64,000 nucleotides of DNA from a bacterium (GCA_905221065.1 CAJNBS010000006.1:17937-81936); one strand, 5' to 3'; shown: positions 46,042-55,705, counted from the first letter of the stretch. Translations and numbers: made by a program. The notes: a model not told the origin generated them from the sequence alone.

Positions 46042-47934
46042 ATGACACGTTATCAAGATGATTTTTATGATGCAATCAATGGAGAATGGCAGAAGACAGC
46101 TGAAATCCCAGCAGATAAGTCTCAAACAGGAGGTTTTGTTGATTTAGACCAGGAAATTGAAGATCTGATGTTGGCGACAACAGACAAGTGGTTGACAGGA
46201 GAAGAGGTGCCTGAGGATGCTATCTTGGCAAACTTTGTCAAATACCATCGCCTAGTTCGTGATTTTGACAAGAGAGAAGCTGACGGTATCAAACCTGTCT
46301 TACCACTACTTAAAGAATTCCAAGAATTGGAGACTTTTGCAGATTTTACAGCTAGACTAGCAGAGTTTGAACTTGCAGGAAAACCGAACTTCCTTCCTTT
46401 TGGTGTATCACCAGACTTTATGGATGCCAGAATCAACGTTTTATGGGCTAGTGCTCCAAGCACGATTTTGCCAGATACGACCTACTATGCAGAAGACCAT
46501 CCTCAACGCGAAGAACTCTTAACTCTTTGGAAAGAAACCAGCGCCAATCTCCTCAAGGCTTATGATTTCTCTGACGAAGAAATTGAAGACTTGCTAGAAA
46601 AAAGACTTGAATTGGACCGTCGAATTGCGGCAGTGGTGCTTTCTAATGAAGAAAGTTCAGAATATGCTAAACTCTACCATCCCTATTCTTATGAAGATTT
46701 CAAAAAATTCGCGCCTGCTCTACCTTTGGATGACTTCTTCCAAGTAGTTCTTGGACAAGTGCCAGACAAGGTTATTGTAGACGAGGAACGTTTCTGGCAA
46801 GCAGCAGAGCAATTCTATAGTGAAGAAGCCTGGCCTCTCCTCAAGGCAACCTTGATTTTAAGTGTTGTCAATCTTTCAACCAGCTATTTAACAGAAGAAA
46901 TCCGTGTCTTGTCAGGTGCCTACAGTCGTGCGCTTTCTGGAGTTCCAGAAGCCAAAGACAAGGTTAAGGCAGCCTACCAGTTAGCACAAGGTCCATTCAA
47001 ACAAGCCTTGGGTCTCTGGTATGCCCATGAAAAATTCTCCCCAGAAGCTAAGGCGGACGTGGAGAAAAAAGTAGCAACCATGATTGATGTCTATAAGGAG
47101 CGTTTGGCCAAGAATGACTGGCTGACTCCTGAAACTCGTGACAAGGCCATTGTCAAACTCAATGTCATCAAGCCTTATATCGGTTACCCAGAAGAATTGC
47201 CAGAACGCTACAAGGACAAGGTAGTGGATGAAAATGCTAGCCTTTTTGACAATGCTTTAGCCTTTGCACGTGTGGAAATCAAGCACAGTTGGAGCAAGTG
47301 GAATCAGCCTGTGGACTATAAGGAATGGGGCATGCCTGCTCATATGGTCAACGCCTACTACAATCCACAGAAGAACCTGATTGTCTTCCCAGCGGCCATT
47401 TTACAGGCACCTTTCTATGACTTGAATCAGTCATCTTCTGCTAATTACGGTGGGATTGGTGCGGTTATTGCCCATGAAATTTCCCATGCCTTTGATACCA
47501 ACGGGGCTTCCTTTGATGAAAATGGTAGTCTCAAGGACTGGTGGACAGAGAGCGACTATACTGCCTTCAAGGAGAAAACACAAAAAGTTATTGACCAATT
47601 TGATGGACAGGATTCTTATGGTGCAACCATCAACGGTAAATTGACTGTATCAGAAAACGTGGCTGACTTGGGAGGAATCGCTGCAGCACTTGAAGCAGCT
47701 AAGCGAGAACCAGACTTCTCTGCAGAAGAATTCTTCTACAACTTTGGTCGCATATGGCGTATGAAAGGTCGTCCAGAATTTATGAAACTTTTGGCTAGCG
47801 TGGATGTACACGCACCAGCCAAACTCCGTGTCAATGTACAAGTACCAAACTTTGATGATTTCTTTACAACCTATGATGTCAAAGAAGGAGACGGTATGTG
47901 GCGTTCACCAGAAGACCGCGTGATTATTTGGTAA
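46042..47934 (+). CDS. pepO: M13-family endopeptidase PepO
   Basis: A 630-residue neprilysin-like zinc endopeptidase. The zinc site is IAHEISHAFD (HExxH) with the third ligand Glu in ENVADLGG; the substrate-binding NAYYNP motif precedes. It cleaves oligopeptides; in pneumococcus it also reaches the cell surface and binds host plasminogen and fibronectin. No signal peptide is present. The start is 46042 (MTRYQDDFYD) behind AAAGCGAGAACA; the longer frame to 45982 lies in the promoter. Confidence 0.95.
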   Translation: MTRYQDDFYDAINGEWQKTAEIPADKSQTGGFVDLDQEIEDLMLATTDKWLTGEEVPEDAILANFVKYHRLVRDFDKREADGIKPVLPLLKEFQELETFADFTARLAEFELAGKPNFLPFGVSPDFMDARINVLWASAPSTILPDTTYYAEDHPQREELLTLWKETSANLLKAYDFSDEEIEDLLEKRLELDRRIAAVVLSNEESSEYAKLYHPYSYEDFKKFAPALPLDDFFQVVLGQVPDKVIVDEERFWQAAEQFYSEEAWPLLKATLILSVVNLSTSYLTEEIRVLSGAYSRALSGVPEAKDKVKAAYQLAQGPFKQALGLWYAHEKFSPEAKADVEKKVATMIDVYKERLAKNDWLTPETRDKAIVKLNVIKPYIGYPEELPERYKDKVVDENASLFDNALAFARVEIKHSWSKWNQPVDYKEWGMPAHMVNAYYNPQKNLIVFPAAILQAPFYDLNQSSSANYGGIGAVIAHEISHAFDTNGASFDENGSLKDWWTESDYTAFKEKTQKVIDQFDGQDSYGATINGKLTVSENVADLGGIAAALEAAKREPDFSAEEFFYNFGRIWRMKGRPEFMKLLASVDVHAPAKLRVNVQVPNFDDFFTTYDVKEGDGMWRSPEDRVIIW

Positions 47935-47955
47935 TGCAAAAAATCTAGTAATAAG

Positions 47956-48002
47956 AAAAAGGCATCCAATCAGGTGTGAAAACCTTGATAGGATGCCTTT
48001 TG
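47956..48002 (+). terminator. pepO terminator
   Basis: AAAGGCATCC pairs with GGATGCCTTT, inner AGGT/ACCT, then T residues. Confidence 0.85.
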
Positions 48003-48058
48003 TAATAGAAAGACTTGTCGAATAGTTTAATTAAATTGTGATATACATCATCATCTTG

Positions 48059-48688
48059 TTAGAAAAAAGGATTGAAGGTCTTTTCATGGGCGATGGTCGT
48101 AGCTGGACCATGCCCTGGATATACATCGTAGTTTGGTAGGGTGAAAAGTTGAGTCTGGATACTGTGAAGGAGTTGCTCCATGCTACCAGTCGGAAGGTCC
48201 GTCCGTCCGATTGTTTCACGGAATAGGGCATCACCTGTCAAGACTAGGTGGGCATCAGGGAATACTAGGGAAACACCACCGATAGAGTGACCTGGTGTTG
48301 GCAAGACAGTAAAACGAAATTCCTCCAGTTGGTATTCTTCATGAAAGACAAAGGTGTGTTCTGCAGGTTTTGCGATTACATCTGCCATATCATCGTGGCG
48401 GGGAAGACCAGAGAGATTATCGACAGGAGTATAGAGCCAGCTGGCTTCGCTCTCTGCGATATAGACCGGAGGATTGCCAAAAGTCTCGCGAACCAAGTCC
48501 AGACTCATGATATGGTCATAATGGGCGTGGGTCAATAGAATGGCACAAATCGGTTTGTTTATGTTCTCGATAGTCTGACGAATGGCTTCCCAATGGCTCC
48601 CCGGATCGACAACGATGAGGTGCTTTTCGCCCTCTAGATAATAGGTATTTTCATAGGCAACAGGATTTACGGTTTTATGGATTTTCAT
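48059..48688 (-). CDS. Metallo-beta-lactamase-fold hydrolase
   Basis: A 209-residue MBL-fold protein of the glyoxalase-II-like group. Metal motif THAHYDHIMS (HxHxDH), LPTPGHSIGG and TGDALFRETIGRTD, VYPGHGPATTIAHE supply the remaining ligands. Substrates of this group are thioesters or lactones; the true one is unknown. Single gene on the minus strand, converging with pepO. Confidence 0.85.
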   Translation of the reverse strand: MKIHKTVNPVAYENTYYLEGEKHLIVVDPGSHWEAIRQTIENINKPICAILLTHAHYDHIMSLDLVRETFGNPPVYIAESEASWLYTPVDNLSGLPRHDDMADVIAKPAEHTFVFHEEYQLEEFRFTVLPTPGHSIGGVSLVFPDAHLVLTGDALFRETIGRTDLPTGSMEQLLHSIQTQLFTLPNYDVYPGHGPATTIAHEKTFNPFF

Positions 48689-48811
48689 ATTGGCTCCAAT
48701 CTCAAAGAATGTACTAAATTAAGTATAGCACAGTTGGGGAGAATAGGTAAGGATTTAGAATAAACTTAAAAACCAGCATGACTAGATGAAGAAAGGCTGG
48801 TTATCAATTTA

Positions 48812-49075
48812 TTAATATTGGAGAGGTGTCAATTGCCCTTCATAGGTTGCATAAACTCCGTCATTAGCTTGTTTGATAGACGTGATGTTTAGAGTGCCGC
48901 CGTAGTTGGCTTCTCGTTTATCGCTATATTCACTATAACTTATCCTACTGGGCAGGTTCTGATTGTTAGCATAGTATTGAACGACTGTTTTTTTATAGCT
49001 TTGCTGGTTGAATAGGAACAAACAGCTAACTCCTAACACTAGGAGAGCAAAGATAGAAATAGCAGTTTTTTTCAT
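48812..49075 (-). CDS. Small secreted protein, possibly YxeA-like
   Basis: An 87-residue protein with a signal/anchor segment (ISIFALLVLGVSCLFLF) and a short extracellular part ending GTLNITSIKQ, ANDGVYATYEGQLTPLQY. The cysteine at ~19 is preceded by GVS, a poor lipobox. The C-terminal pattern (L-x-I ... G-x-x-x-TY-x-G-x-LT) also occurs in a decayed fragment at 49277-49420. The family assignment is weak and function is unknown. Confidence 0.55.
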   Translation of the reverse strand: MKKTAISIFALLVLGVSCLFLFNQQSYKKTVVQYYANNQNLPSRISYSEYSDKREANYGGTLNITSIKQANDGVYATYEGQLTPLQY

Positions 49076-49126
49076 AGGTGTTCTCCTTATAAACTAAAGG
49101 ATAGAAGAAAGTATCTTGAGGATTTT

Positions 49127-49278
49127 TATACTCTTCGAAAATCTCTTCAAACGGCGTCAACGTCGCCTTGACGTATATATGTGACTGACTTTGTCAGTCT
49201 TATCTACGACCTCAAAGCGGTGCTTTGAGCAACCTGCGGCTAGTTTCCTAGTTTGCTCTTTGATTTTCATTGAGTATT
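49127..49278 (+). repeat. BOX element 5 (longer form)
   Basis: About 152 bases from TATACTCTTCGAAAATC to CATTGAGTATT, with an extra middle segment (GACTGACTTTGTCAGTC hairpin, GGTGCTTTGAGCAACC) absent from elements 1-3. The right end overlaps the stop codon of a decayed minus-strand gene. Confidence 0.9.
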
Positions 49279-49420
49279 AATTCCAAAATCCAGTCAAGGT
49301 ACCAGTGTATGTGACACGAGTTCCACTGTTTAGCTTTCGTATCTTCAAGGAAATTGAGGGAAGTCAGAAAGTCTTTGCGTTACAATATGGTTTCCGTTGG
49401 TCTATCTCTCCTTCTATCAC
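49277..49420 (-). pseudogene. Fragment resembling the neighbouring small secreted protein
   Basis: The minus-strand frame ends LKIRKLNSGTRVTYTG, TLTGFWN and a TAA stop (49277-49279). It resembles the C-terminus of the product of 48812-49075 (L-x-I ... G-x-x-x-TY-x-G-x-LT). The frame is broken by a TGA at 49364-49366, and no start is found. It reads as the tail of a lost paralogue with a BOX element set against its stop codon. Confidence 0.4.
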
Positions 49421-49458
49421 CTAAGTTTAAAATCTAACTTCGTAATATATTATATACT

Positions 49459-49500
49459 AATAATTCAGAATTATCAATCAATTCTGAATTATTTTTTTCC
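49459..49500 (+). terminator. Orphan terminator-like hairpin upstream of relA
   Basis: A perfect 14-base inverted repeat, AATAATTCAGAATT and AATTCTGAATTATT, seven-base loop, then TTTTTT. No plus-strand gene ends here, so it may be a leftover or an attenuator in the relA leader. Confidence 0.7.
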
Positions 49501-49571
49501 TATTCTGTTCCAATCTAGTTTTCATATTCTTAAAAAAGTGATAAAATGGTAGGAAGAATTGGAGAGTATAG

Positions 49572-51794
49572 ATGCCAAAAGAAGTGAATTTAACAGGCGA
49601 AGAAGTTGTCGCCTTAACCAAAGAATATTTAACGGAAGAGGATGTCCATTTTGTCCATAAGGCCTTGGTTTATGCGGTGGATTGCCATAGTGGTCAATAC
49701 CGCAAATCAGGCGAGCCTTATATCATTCACCCTATCCAAGTGGCAGGTATTTTAGCTAAGCTCAAGCTGGATGCTGTAACGGTAGCTTGTGGTTTCTTGC
49801 ATGATGTGGTGGAAGATACTGATGCGACCTTGGATGACTTGGAAAGAGAGTTTGGTCCTGATGTGCGCGTAATCGTTGATGGGGTTACCAAGCTTGGTAA
49901 GGTTAAGTATAAATCTCATGAAGAACAGTTAGCTGAAAATCATCGCAAGATGCTCATGGCCATGTCTGAGGACATCCGTGTGATCTTGGTCAAACTGTCA
50001 GACCGCTTGCACAATATGCGGACCCTGAAACACCTTCGCAAAGACAAGCAGGAGCGCATTTCCAAAGAAACTATGGAAATCTATGCCCCACTTGCCCACC
50101 GTTTGGGGATTTCAAGTGTCAAATGGGAGTTGGAAGACTTATCTTTCCGTTATCTCAATCCGACAGAGTTTTACAAGATTACCCATATGATGAAGGAAAA
50201 GCGCAGAGAGCGTGAAGCCTTGGTGGATGAGGTAGTCACAAAATTAGAGGAATATACGACAGATCGTCACTTGAAAGGGAAGATTTATGGTCGTCCCAAG
50301 CATATTTACTCGATTTTCCGCAAAATGCAGGATAAGAGAAAACGCTTTGAGGAAATCTATGACCTGATTGCTATTCGTTGTATTTTGGATACCCAAAGTG
50401 ATGTTTATGCCATGCTTGGTTATGTGCATGAGCTTTGGAAGCCTATGCCTGGACGCTTTAAAGATTATATCGCCAACCGCAAGGCCAATGGTTACCAGTC
50501 TATCCATACGACTGTTTATGGGCCAAAAGGGCCGATTGAATTCCAGATTCGCACTAAGGAAATGCATGAGGTGGCTGAGTACGGGGTTGCGGCCCACTGG
50601 GCTTATAAGAAAGGCATTAAGGGGCAGGTTAACAGCAAGGAATCAGCTATTGGGATGAACTGGATTAAGGAGATGATGGAGCTCCAAGATCAGGCTGATG
50701 ATGCCAAGGAATTTGTGGATTCAGTTAAGGAAAACTATCTGGCTGAGGAGATTTACGTCTTTACCCCAGATGGAGCTGTTCGTTCCCTTCCAAAAGATTC
50801 AGGACCGATTGATTTTGCCTATGAAATCCATACAAAAGTCGGAGAAAAAGCGACGGGTGCCAAGGTCAATGGTCGCATGGTTCCACTGACAACCAAGCTC
50901 AAGACAGGGGATCAGGTTGAAATTGTCACCAACACGAACTCCTTTGGGCCAAGCCGTGACTGGCTCAACATGGTCAAGACCAGCAAGGCGCGTAACAAGA
51001 TTCGTCAGTTCTTTAAAAATCAAGATAAGGAATTGTCTGTCAACAAGGGTCGTGAAATGTTGATGGCCCAGTTCCAAGAAAATGGCTATGTAGCAAATAA
51101 ATTCATGGACAAGCGTCACATGGACCAAGTTCTGCAAAAGACCAGCTACAAGACAGAAGAATCCCTTTTTGCGGCCATTGGTTTTGGAGAAATCGGTGCG
51201 ATTACCGTCTTTAATCGTCTGACTGAAAAGGAACGCCGTGAGGAAGAACGTGCCAAGGCCAAGGCAGAAGCAGAAGAGCTTGTCAAAGGTGGCGAGATTA
51301 AGGTTGAAAATAAAGAAACCCTCAAAGTCAAGCATGAGGGTGGTGTGGTCATTGAAGGTGCATCAGGTCTCCTCGTGCGGATTGCCAAGTGTTGTAATCC
51401 TGTGCCTGGTGACGACATTGTTGGCTACATTACCAAGGGACGTGGTGTGGCTATTCACCGTGTGGACTGTATGAACCTGCGTGCCCAAGAAAACTACGAG
51501 CAACGTCTCCTTGATGTGGAATGGGAAGACCAATATTCTAGCTCAAATAAAGAGTATATGGCCCATATCGACATCTATGGCCTCAACCGTACAGGACTAT
51601 TGAACGATGTATTGCAAGTTCTTTCAAACACAACCAAGAATATTTCAACGGTCAATGCCCAACCAACCAAGGATATGAAATTTGCCAATATCCATGTGTC
51701 CTTCGGTATTGCCAACCTCTCGACGCTAACCACGGTCGTAGATAAGATTAAGAGCGTGCCAGAAGTTTACTCTGTCAAACGGACCAACGGCTAA
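49572..51794 (+). CDS. relA: Bifunctional (p)ppGpp synthetase/hydrolase Rel
   Basis: A 740-residue RelA/SpoT homologue and the main stringent-response enzyme. The HD hydrolase domain (~45-150; FLHDVVEDT) has its key His-Asp pair, the synthetase domain (~230-345; YGRPKHIYSIFRKM, DLIAIRCILDT, NGYQSIHTTVYGP) is complete, TGS is at ~390-450 and the C-terminal ACT domain at ~660-740. The CC motif (AKCCNPVPGD) is present. Probably both activities are intact. The ATG follows TTGGAGAG; dtd is 30 bases downstream. Confidence 0.97.
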   Translation: MPKEVNLTGEEVVALTKEYLTEEDVHFVHKALVYAVDCHSGQYRKSGEPYIIHPIQVAGILAKLKLDAVTVACGFLHDVVEDTDATLDDLEREFGPDVRVIVDGVTKLGKVKYKSHEEQLAENHRKMLMAMSEDIRVILVKLSDRLHNMRTLKHLRKDKQERISKETMEIYAPLAHRLGISSVKWELEDLSFRYLNPTEFYKITHMMKEKRREREALVDEVVTKLEEYTTDRHLKGKIYGRPKHIYSIFRKMQDKRKRFEEIYDLIAIRCILDTQSDVYAMLGYVHELWKPMPGRFKDYIANRKANGYQSIHTTVYGPKGPIEFQIRTKEMHEVAEYGVAAHWAYKKGIKGQVNSKESAIGMNWIKEMMELQDQADDAKEFVDSVKENYLAEEIYVFTPDGAVRSLPKDSGPIDFAYEIHTKVGEKATGAKVNGRMVPLTTKLKTGDQVEIVTNTNSFGPSRDWLNMVKTSKARNKIRQFFKNQDKELSVNKGREMLMAQFQENGYVANKFMDKRHMDQVLQKTSYKTEESLFAAIGFGEIGAITVFNRLTEKERREEERAKAKAEAEELVKGGEIKVENKETLKVKHEGGVVIEGASGLLVRIAKCCNPVPGDDIVGYITKGRGVAIHRVDCMNLRAQENYEQRLLDVEWEDQYSSSNKEYMAHIDIYGLNRTGLLNDVLQVLSNTTKNISTVNAQPTKDMKFANIHVSFGIANLSTLTTVVDKIKSVPEVYSVKRTNG

Positions 51795-51823
51795 TGGTCT
51801 GAGCTCTTACTAGAAAGGCTATT

Positions 51824-52267
51824 ATGAAAATCATTATCCAACGGGTTACAAAAGCCCAAGTGAGCATTGAAGGTCAGGTGCAGGGGAAAATCAATCAGGG
51901 CCTCTTATTGCTGGTTGGTGTTGGACCAGAGGACCAAGAGGAAGATTTGGACTATGCTGTGAGAAAGCTCGTCAATATGCGGATTTTTTCAGACGCAGAA
52001 GGTAAGATGAATCTATCTGTCAAAGATATTGAAGGACAAATCCTTTCTATTTCTCAGTTTACCCTCTTTGCGGATACCAAGAAAGGCAATCGTCCAGCCT
52101 TTACAGGCGCAGCCAAGCCTGATATGGCATCAGATTTCTATGACGCTTTCAATCAAAAATTAGCGCAAGAAGTGCCTGTTCAGACAGGCATCTTTGGAGC
52201 AGATATGCAGGTTGAGCTGGTCAATGACGGACCGGTTACCATTATCCTTGATACTAAAAATAGATAA
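51824..52267 (+). CDS. dtd: D-aminoacyl-tRNA deacylase
   Basis: A 147-residue DTD that removes wrongly attached D-amino acids (and Gly from tRNA-Ala). Active-site motifs [17 protein letters not shown] and [11 protein letters not shown] (Gly-cis-Pro) are both present. AGAAAGG precedes the ATG. It follows relA in the same direction, as in many firmicutes, and is probably co-transcribed. Confidence 0.96.
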   Translation: MKIIIQRVTKAQVSIEGQVQGKINQGLLLLVGVGPEDQEEDLDYAVRKLVNMRIFSDAEGKMNLSVKDIEGQILSISQFTLFADTKKGNRPAFTGAAKPDMASDFYDAFNQKLAQEVPVQTGIFGADMQVELVNDGPVTIILDTKNR

Positions 52268-52272
52268 GAAAG

Positions 52273-52300
52273 ACCAAGTCCAGCCGGCTTGGTTTTTCTC
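52273..52300. terminator. Terminator after dtd
   Basis: ACCAAG pairs with CTTGGT around a GC-rich loop, then TTTT. It lies between converging genes. Confidence 0.65.
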
Positions 52301-52305
52301 ATCTA

Positions 52306-52719
52306 TCATAAAATACTCCAAAAAGAAATCGGTGCTTGATAGGCTTGGGGGAAGTCTCTTTTCAGGCTTTGGCAGATGCGATAGGAAGGGATGAGATGTC
52401 CTAGGATGAGGAGACTTCCCTGAAAGAAAAGTGGGATACCCCTTAAAAATATCAAGGAGAGAATTATCAGGCTATCCCATAGGAGGATTTGTAAGGCAAA
52501 AGGCCAGAAGCTTGGTCTAATCTGGGAATAGAGTTGACTGAAGTGGTCACAAAGTTGGTTGGAAAGATAGGTCAATAGCACAGGATGAAAGAAGATGAGC
52601 CAACCGCTATAAACCAAAATCCAATCCCAAGTAAGCCCTTCTTTAAATGTCAAAAATGCGAGCATGATTCCATCAATGACAAGGAGTTGAGTGGTTTTGA
52701 TGAAGATGATTTTTTTCAT
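52306..52719 (-). CDS. Small membrane protein of unknown function (copy 1)
   Basis: A 137-residue protein with about four membrane helices. It shares length, helix layout and an end motif with the next gene (52738-53151): both begin MKK/MKN, have a conserved SFW/SLWE C-terminus and a similar YRxxxxxxxxxY pattern. Probably tandem paralogues. No known domain is recognised. Confidence 0.6.
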   Translation of the reverse strand: MKKIIFIKTTQLLVIDGIMLAFLTFKEGLTWDWILVYSGWLIFFHPVLLTYLSNQLCDHFSQLYSQIRPSFWPFALQILLWDSLIILSLIFLRGIPLFFQGSLLILGHLIPSYRICQSLKRDFPQAYQAPISFWSIL

Positions 52720-52737
52720 GATAAAACCTTCTTTTCC

Positions 52738-53151
52738 TTAGAGACACTCCCACAAAGAGGTGTGTTTGTCATAAAAGTCTAGATAGTTTTCTCTTAGGTA
52801 GTCAGTTGTCCGATAATATAAAGTAGAATGGCAAGCAGTGACGATTGGTATAAGAGTGGAAAATCGCTGAGAACTAACGAAGGCGAAGAGGATAAATAAT
52901 AGAAAATCAATGGTGAGCACCCCTAAATAGTAGAAGCGAATCTTTTTATTGATTTGAGTATCAATCTCAGAGAAATGTTTTTTGAGTCGGTTGACCAAGC
53001 GAAATAGCAGGAGTCCTTGAGCAAGGATGAAAATAAAACCAGTGAGCAAGAGCCAGCCCAAAGCTGTCTCGGGTCTAGTGCTGAAAAATGCAAATAGTAG
53101 CAAATCGATAACTGCAATTGCTGTAAAATGGATTCTAAAGAGATTTTTCAT
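52738..53151 (-). CDS. Small membrane protein of unknown function (copy 2)
   Basis: A 137-residue protein with about four membrane helices, exactly the same length as its downstream neighbour, from which it is separated by 18 bases. Residues 60-75 (KKHFSEIDTQINKKIR) match a basic loop in copy 1 (CDHFSQLYSQIRPSFW). The pair is probably co-transcribed. Function is not recognised. Confidence 0.6.
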   Translation of the reverse strand: MKNLFRIHFTAIAVIDLLLFAFFSTRPETALGWLLLTGFIFILAQGLLLFRLVNRLKKHFSEIDTQINKKIRFYYLGVLTIDFLLFILFAFVSSQRFSTLIPIVTACHSTLYYRTTDYLRENYLDFYDKHTSLWECL

Positions 53152-53270
53152 AAGATGACCTCCCTCTTTTATCTAGCTTCATTCTACTCCAAAAGAATGG
53201 AAGTTACAAGTAAAATGATAAAAAATTTTAGTAAGGAGATTCTATTCGATTTCTTTATTTGAGTTTCCTC

Positions 53271-53981
53271 TTATTGTTCCACTTCTTCATCATTCCAGAC
53301 AAATAAAGCTCCAATTGCATTGAGGATATAAAAGATGTATTTACCGATATTGGCAAAGTTTCCTTGAATGCCAGCCTTTGTCAGCTGAACGAAATTGTAA
53401 ATCAACCAAAATCCCCACTGAGTTGTTAGTTTCAATGCATTCAAAGCATTGGCAATGAGAGACAGTGCGAAGGCAATAGTTGTTACGTAGGCAAGGAGAT
53501 TCATCTTTCCTCCATAGCCGATATAGTTGGTCGCAAAGGCAAAGAGGAAGGCGATGATGGAAATGATGATGGCCGCCAATTTTAGCTGTTTTTGGCTCAT
53601 TTGGTTGGGTCTGCCTTCTTGCGAAGCTTCCCATTTCTTAATAGCAAAGGTATAAATGAGGAAGGTGACAGGATAGGTGATAATGGCCGCCTTATTTCCA
53701 AGGATATAATCAATGGTGCCAGACAAAATGGTATTAATAATACCAAAGTAATTTCCCCATTTGCTTAATTTCCCAGTGAAACGAGTGGACAACATGGAAA
53801 TCCCAACGTTGGTTACGGAAATTAATCCAAAGGGAACAAGAGCTGTCCATGGTCCCCAGTCTACGAATTTATCGAGACGGGAGTTGAGGTAGCCAGATGC
53901 AATCGCAATCCCAACGACCAAAGCAACTCCGAAGAGGTCAAACCATTTAGATGTCGCAAAAATTTTTAGTGATTTTTTCAT
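53271..53981 (-). CDS. pnuC: Nicotinamide riboside transporter PnuC
   Basis: A 236-residue seven-helix PnuC-family protein, importing nicotinamide riboside for NAD. The WGFWLIYNFVQL helix and the KWGNYFGIINTILSGT segment match the substrate-binding Trp/Asn residues of the family. Start MKKSLKIFATSKWFDLF at 53981. In streptococci this usually partners with NadR-type kinase genes elsewhere. It is next to psaR but no link is evident. Confidence 0.85.
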   Translation of the reverse strand: MKKSLKIFATSKWFDLFGVALVVGIAIASGYLNSRLDKFVDWGPWTALVPFGLISVTNVGISMLSTRFTGKLSKWGNYFGIINTILSGTIDYILGNKAAIITYPVTFLIYTFAIKKWEASQEGRPNQMSQKQLKLAAIIISIIAFLFAFATNYIGYGGKMNLLAYVTTIAFALSLIANALNALKLTTQWGFWLIYNFVQLTKAGIQGNFANIGKYIFYILNAIGALFVWNDEEVEQ

Positions 53982-54055
53982 AGGTTAAGGTATCTTTCTT
54001 GTTTTTTACATCGATTTTATAATAAAATGAAAGCAAAATCAAATGATAGAAATAA

Positions 54056-54082
54056 AACCCTGAAAATTAAACTTTCAGGGTT
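54056..54082 (-). terminator. psaR terminator
   Basis: AACCCTGAAA pairs with TTTCAGGGTT; the minus strand continues with TTTATTT. Confidence 0.85.
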
Positions 54083-54100
54083 AGTGGGGGACTTGAGAAA

Positions 54101-54751
54101 TTAGTTGATTTTCTCGACATAGAGTTGTTTGGCAATGTCCATATTCACTTGTAAATCTTCATTTTTAGTGAGGATAGTGAAGGTATTGCTGAAGCCATCA
54201 AACTGCTTGACTTGGAGCGGATCTCCGATGTGAAGTGAGTGCTTGTCCAGATAATGGAGAATGTCAAAACTATCGTGTACCCGAGTCAGACGGTAGGATC
54301 CAGCTTCCTTGATATCCGCAAGGGGTAGGTTATTGATTTCAACCAGAAGTTCTCCCTTGGCTGGAATGGTTCCTCCGTGGGGACAGGTTTTGGGGAATCC
54401 GAGCAGTTTATCCAGTCTTTCCACGAAGAGGTCAGAGACAGTATGCTCTAAGACCTCAGCTTCCTCGTGAATCTGGTCACTCGTATAGTCTAAATGATGA
54501 ACTAGAAAAACTTCAATCAAGCGGTGTTTGCGGTAGAGCTCTGAGACCAATTTGAGGCCGAGGTCTGTCAGTAGATAGCCACATTCCTTGTCCTTGAGGA
54601 TGAGGTTTTCACTTTTCATCCGTTTAATCATTTCAGTTACGGCAGGGGGAGAGACTTGCATGCGGGCCGCAATTTCTTTGTTGGTAATTTTATGCAGGTC
54701 TATGCCGATTTCATAAATACATTTTAGATAATCTTCTTTATTCGGGGTCAT
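54101..54751 (-). CDS. psaR: DtxR-family manganese-responsive regulator PsaR
   Basis: A 216-residue metalloregulator. The N-terminal winged helix (MTPNKEDYLKCIYEIG, KEIAARMQVSPPAVTEMIKRM) binds DNA; the dimerisation and metal domain carries HRLIEVFLVHHL and EEAEVLEHTVSD with the usual His/Glu/Asp ligands, and an SH3-like FeoA domain follows at ~150-216. With Mn2+ it represses psaBCA; the matching palindrome is at 45905-45926. Confidence 0.93.
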   Translation of the reverse strand: MTPNKEDYLKCIYEIGIDLHKITNKEIAARMQVSPPAVTEMIKRMKSENLILKDKECGYLLTDLGLKLVSELYRKHRLIEVFLVHHLDYTSDQIHEEAEVLEHTVSDLFVERLDKLLGFPKTCPHGGTIPAKGELLVEINNLPLADIKEAGSYRLTRVHDSFDILHYLDKHSLHIGDPLQVKQFDGFSNTFTILTKNEDLQVNMDIAKQLYVEKIN

Positions 54752-54862
54752 TCGCTTCCTCTTGTCTAATATCTTTATCTAGTATATCAAAAAAAGCTAG
54801 ATTTCTCTAGCTGTGACTTTTTATGTTATACTTATTGCAAGAGAAAAAACGAGGAGATAGAT

Positions 54863-55705
54863 ATGACAAAAATAGCTCTTCTTTCAGATATTCATGGAAA
54901 TACTACCGCTTTGGAGGCTGTTTTGGCGGATGCACGGCAGCTAGGAGTGGATGAATACTGGCTTTTGGGAGATATTCTCATGCCAGGGACAGGGCGTAGA
55001 AGGATTTTGGACTTGTTGGCTGAACTACCGATTACGGCTAGAGTTTTGGGAAACTGGGAAGACAGTCTGTGGCATGGTGCCCGCAAGGAACTGGATAGTA
55101 CTCGTCCCAGCCAACGTTATCTCTTGCGCCAGTGTCAGTATGTTTTAGAGGAAATTTCCCTAGAAGAAATTGAACTGCTCCACAATCAACCTCTCCAGCT
55201 CCATCGTCAGTTTGGGGATTTGACGGTGGGAATTAGTCATCATCTGCCTGATAAGAATTGGGGGCGTGAGTTGATTCATACTGGGGCGCAAGAGGATTTT
55301 GACCGCTTGGTGACCAATCCGTCCTGCGATATAGCCGTTTATGGCCATATTCACCAGCAGTTACTTCGTTATGGGACTGGTGGGCAATTGATTGTCAATC
55401 CGGGTTCAATTGGGCAGCCTTTCTTTCTAGATGCTCAGTTGCGGAAGGACTTGCGGGCCCAGTATATGATTTTGGAATTTGATGACAAGGGCTTGGTAGA
55501 TATGGACTTCCGACGGGTGGACTACGATGTGGCAGCTGAATTGCAGCTAGCTAAAGACCTCAAACTTCCCTATTTTGAGGTTTACTATGAAAGTCTGGTC
55601 AATGGTATTCACCATACTCATAATCAGGAATTTTTGAGAGAATTGGCCCAGAAAGAGGGCTATGATAGGGAATTAGATGCCTGGTTAAAAAGTGGTAACG
55701 ATTGA
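54863..55705 (+). CDS. Metallophosphoesterase, YfcE-like
   Basis: A 280-residue calcineurin-like phosphoesterase. Metal motifs LSDIHGNTTALEAVL, GDILMPG, NWEDS, and YGHIHQQ with NPGSIGQPF are complete. It resembles Ser/Thr or cyclic-nucleotide phosphodiesterase-type family members. The natural substrate is unknown. It is transcribed away from psaR, with CGAGGAG before the ATG. Confidence 0.85.
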   Translation: MTKIALLSDIHGNTTALEAVLADARQLGVDEYWLLGDILMPGTGRRRILDLLAELPITARVLGNWEDSLWHGARKELDSTRPSQRYLLRQCQYVLEEISLEEIELLHNQPLQLHRQFGDLTVGISHHLPDKNWGRELIHTGAQEDFDRLVTNPSCDIAVYGHIHQQLLRYGTGGQLIVNPGSIGQPFFLDAQLRKDLRAQYMILEFDDKGLVDMDFRRVDYDVAAELQLAKDLKLPYFEVYYESLVNGIHHTHNQEFLRELAQKEGYDRELDAWLKSGND

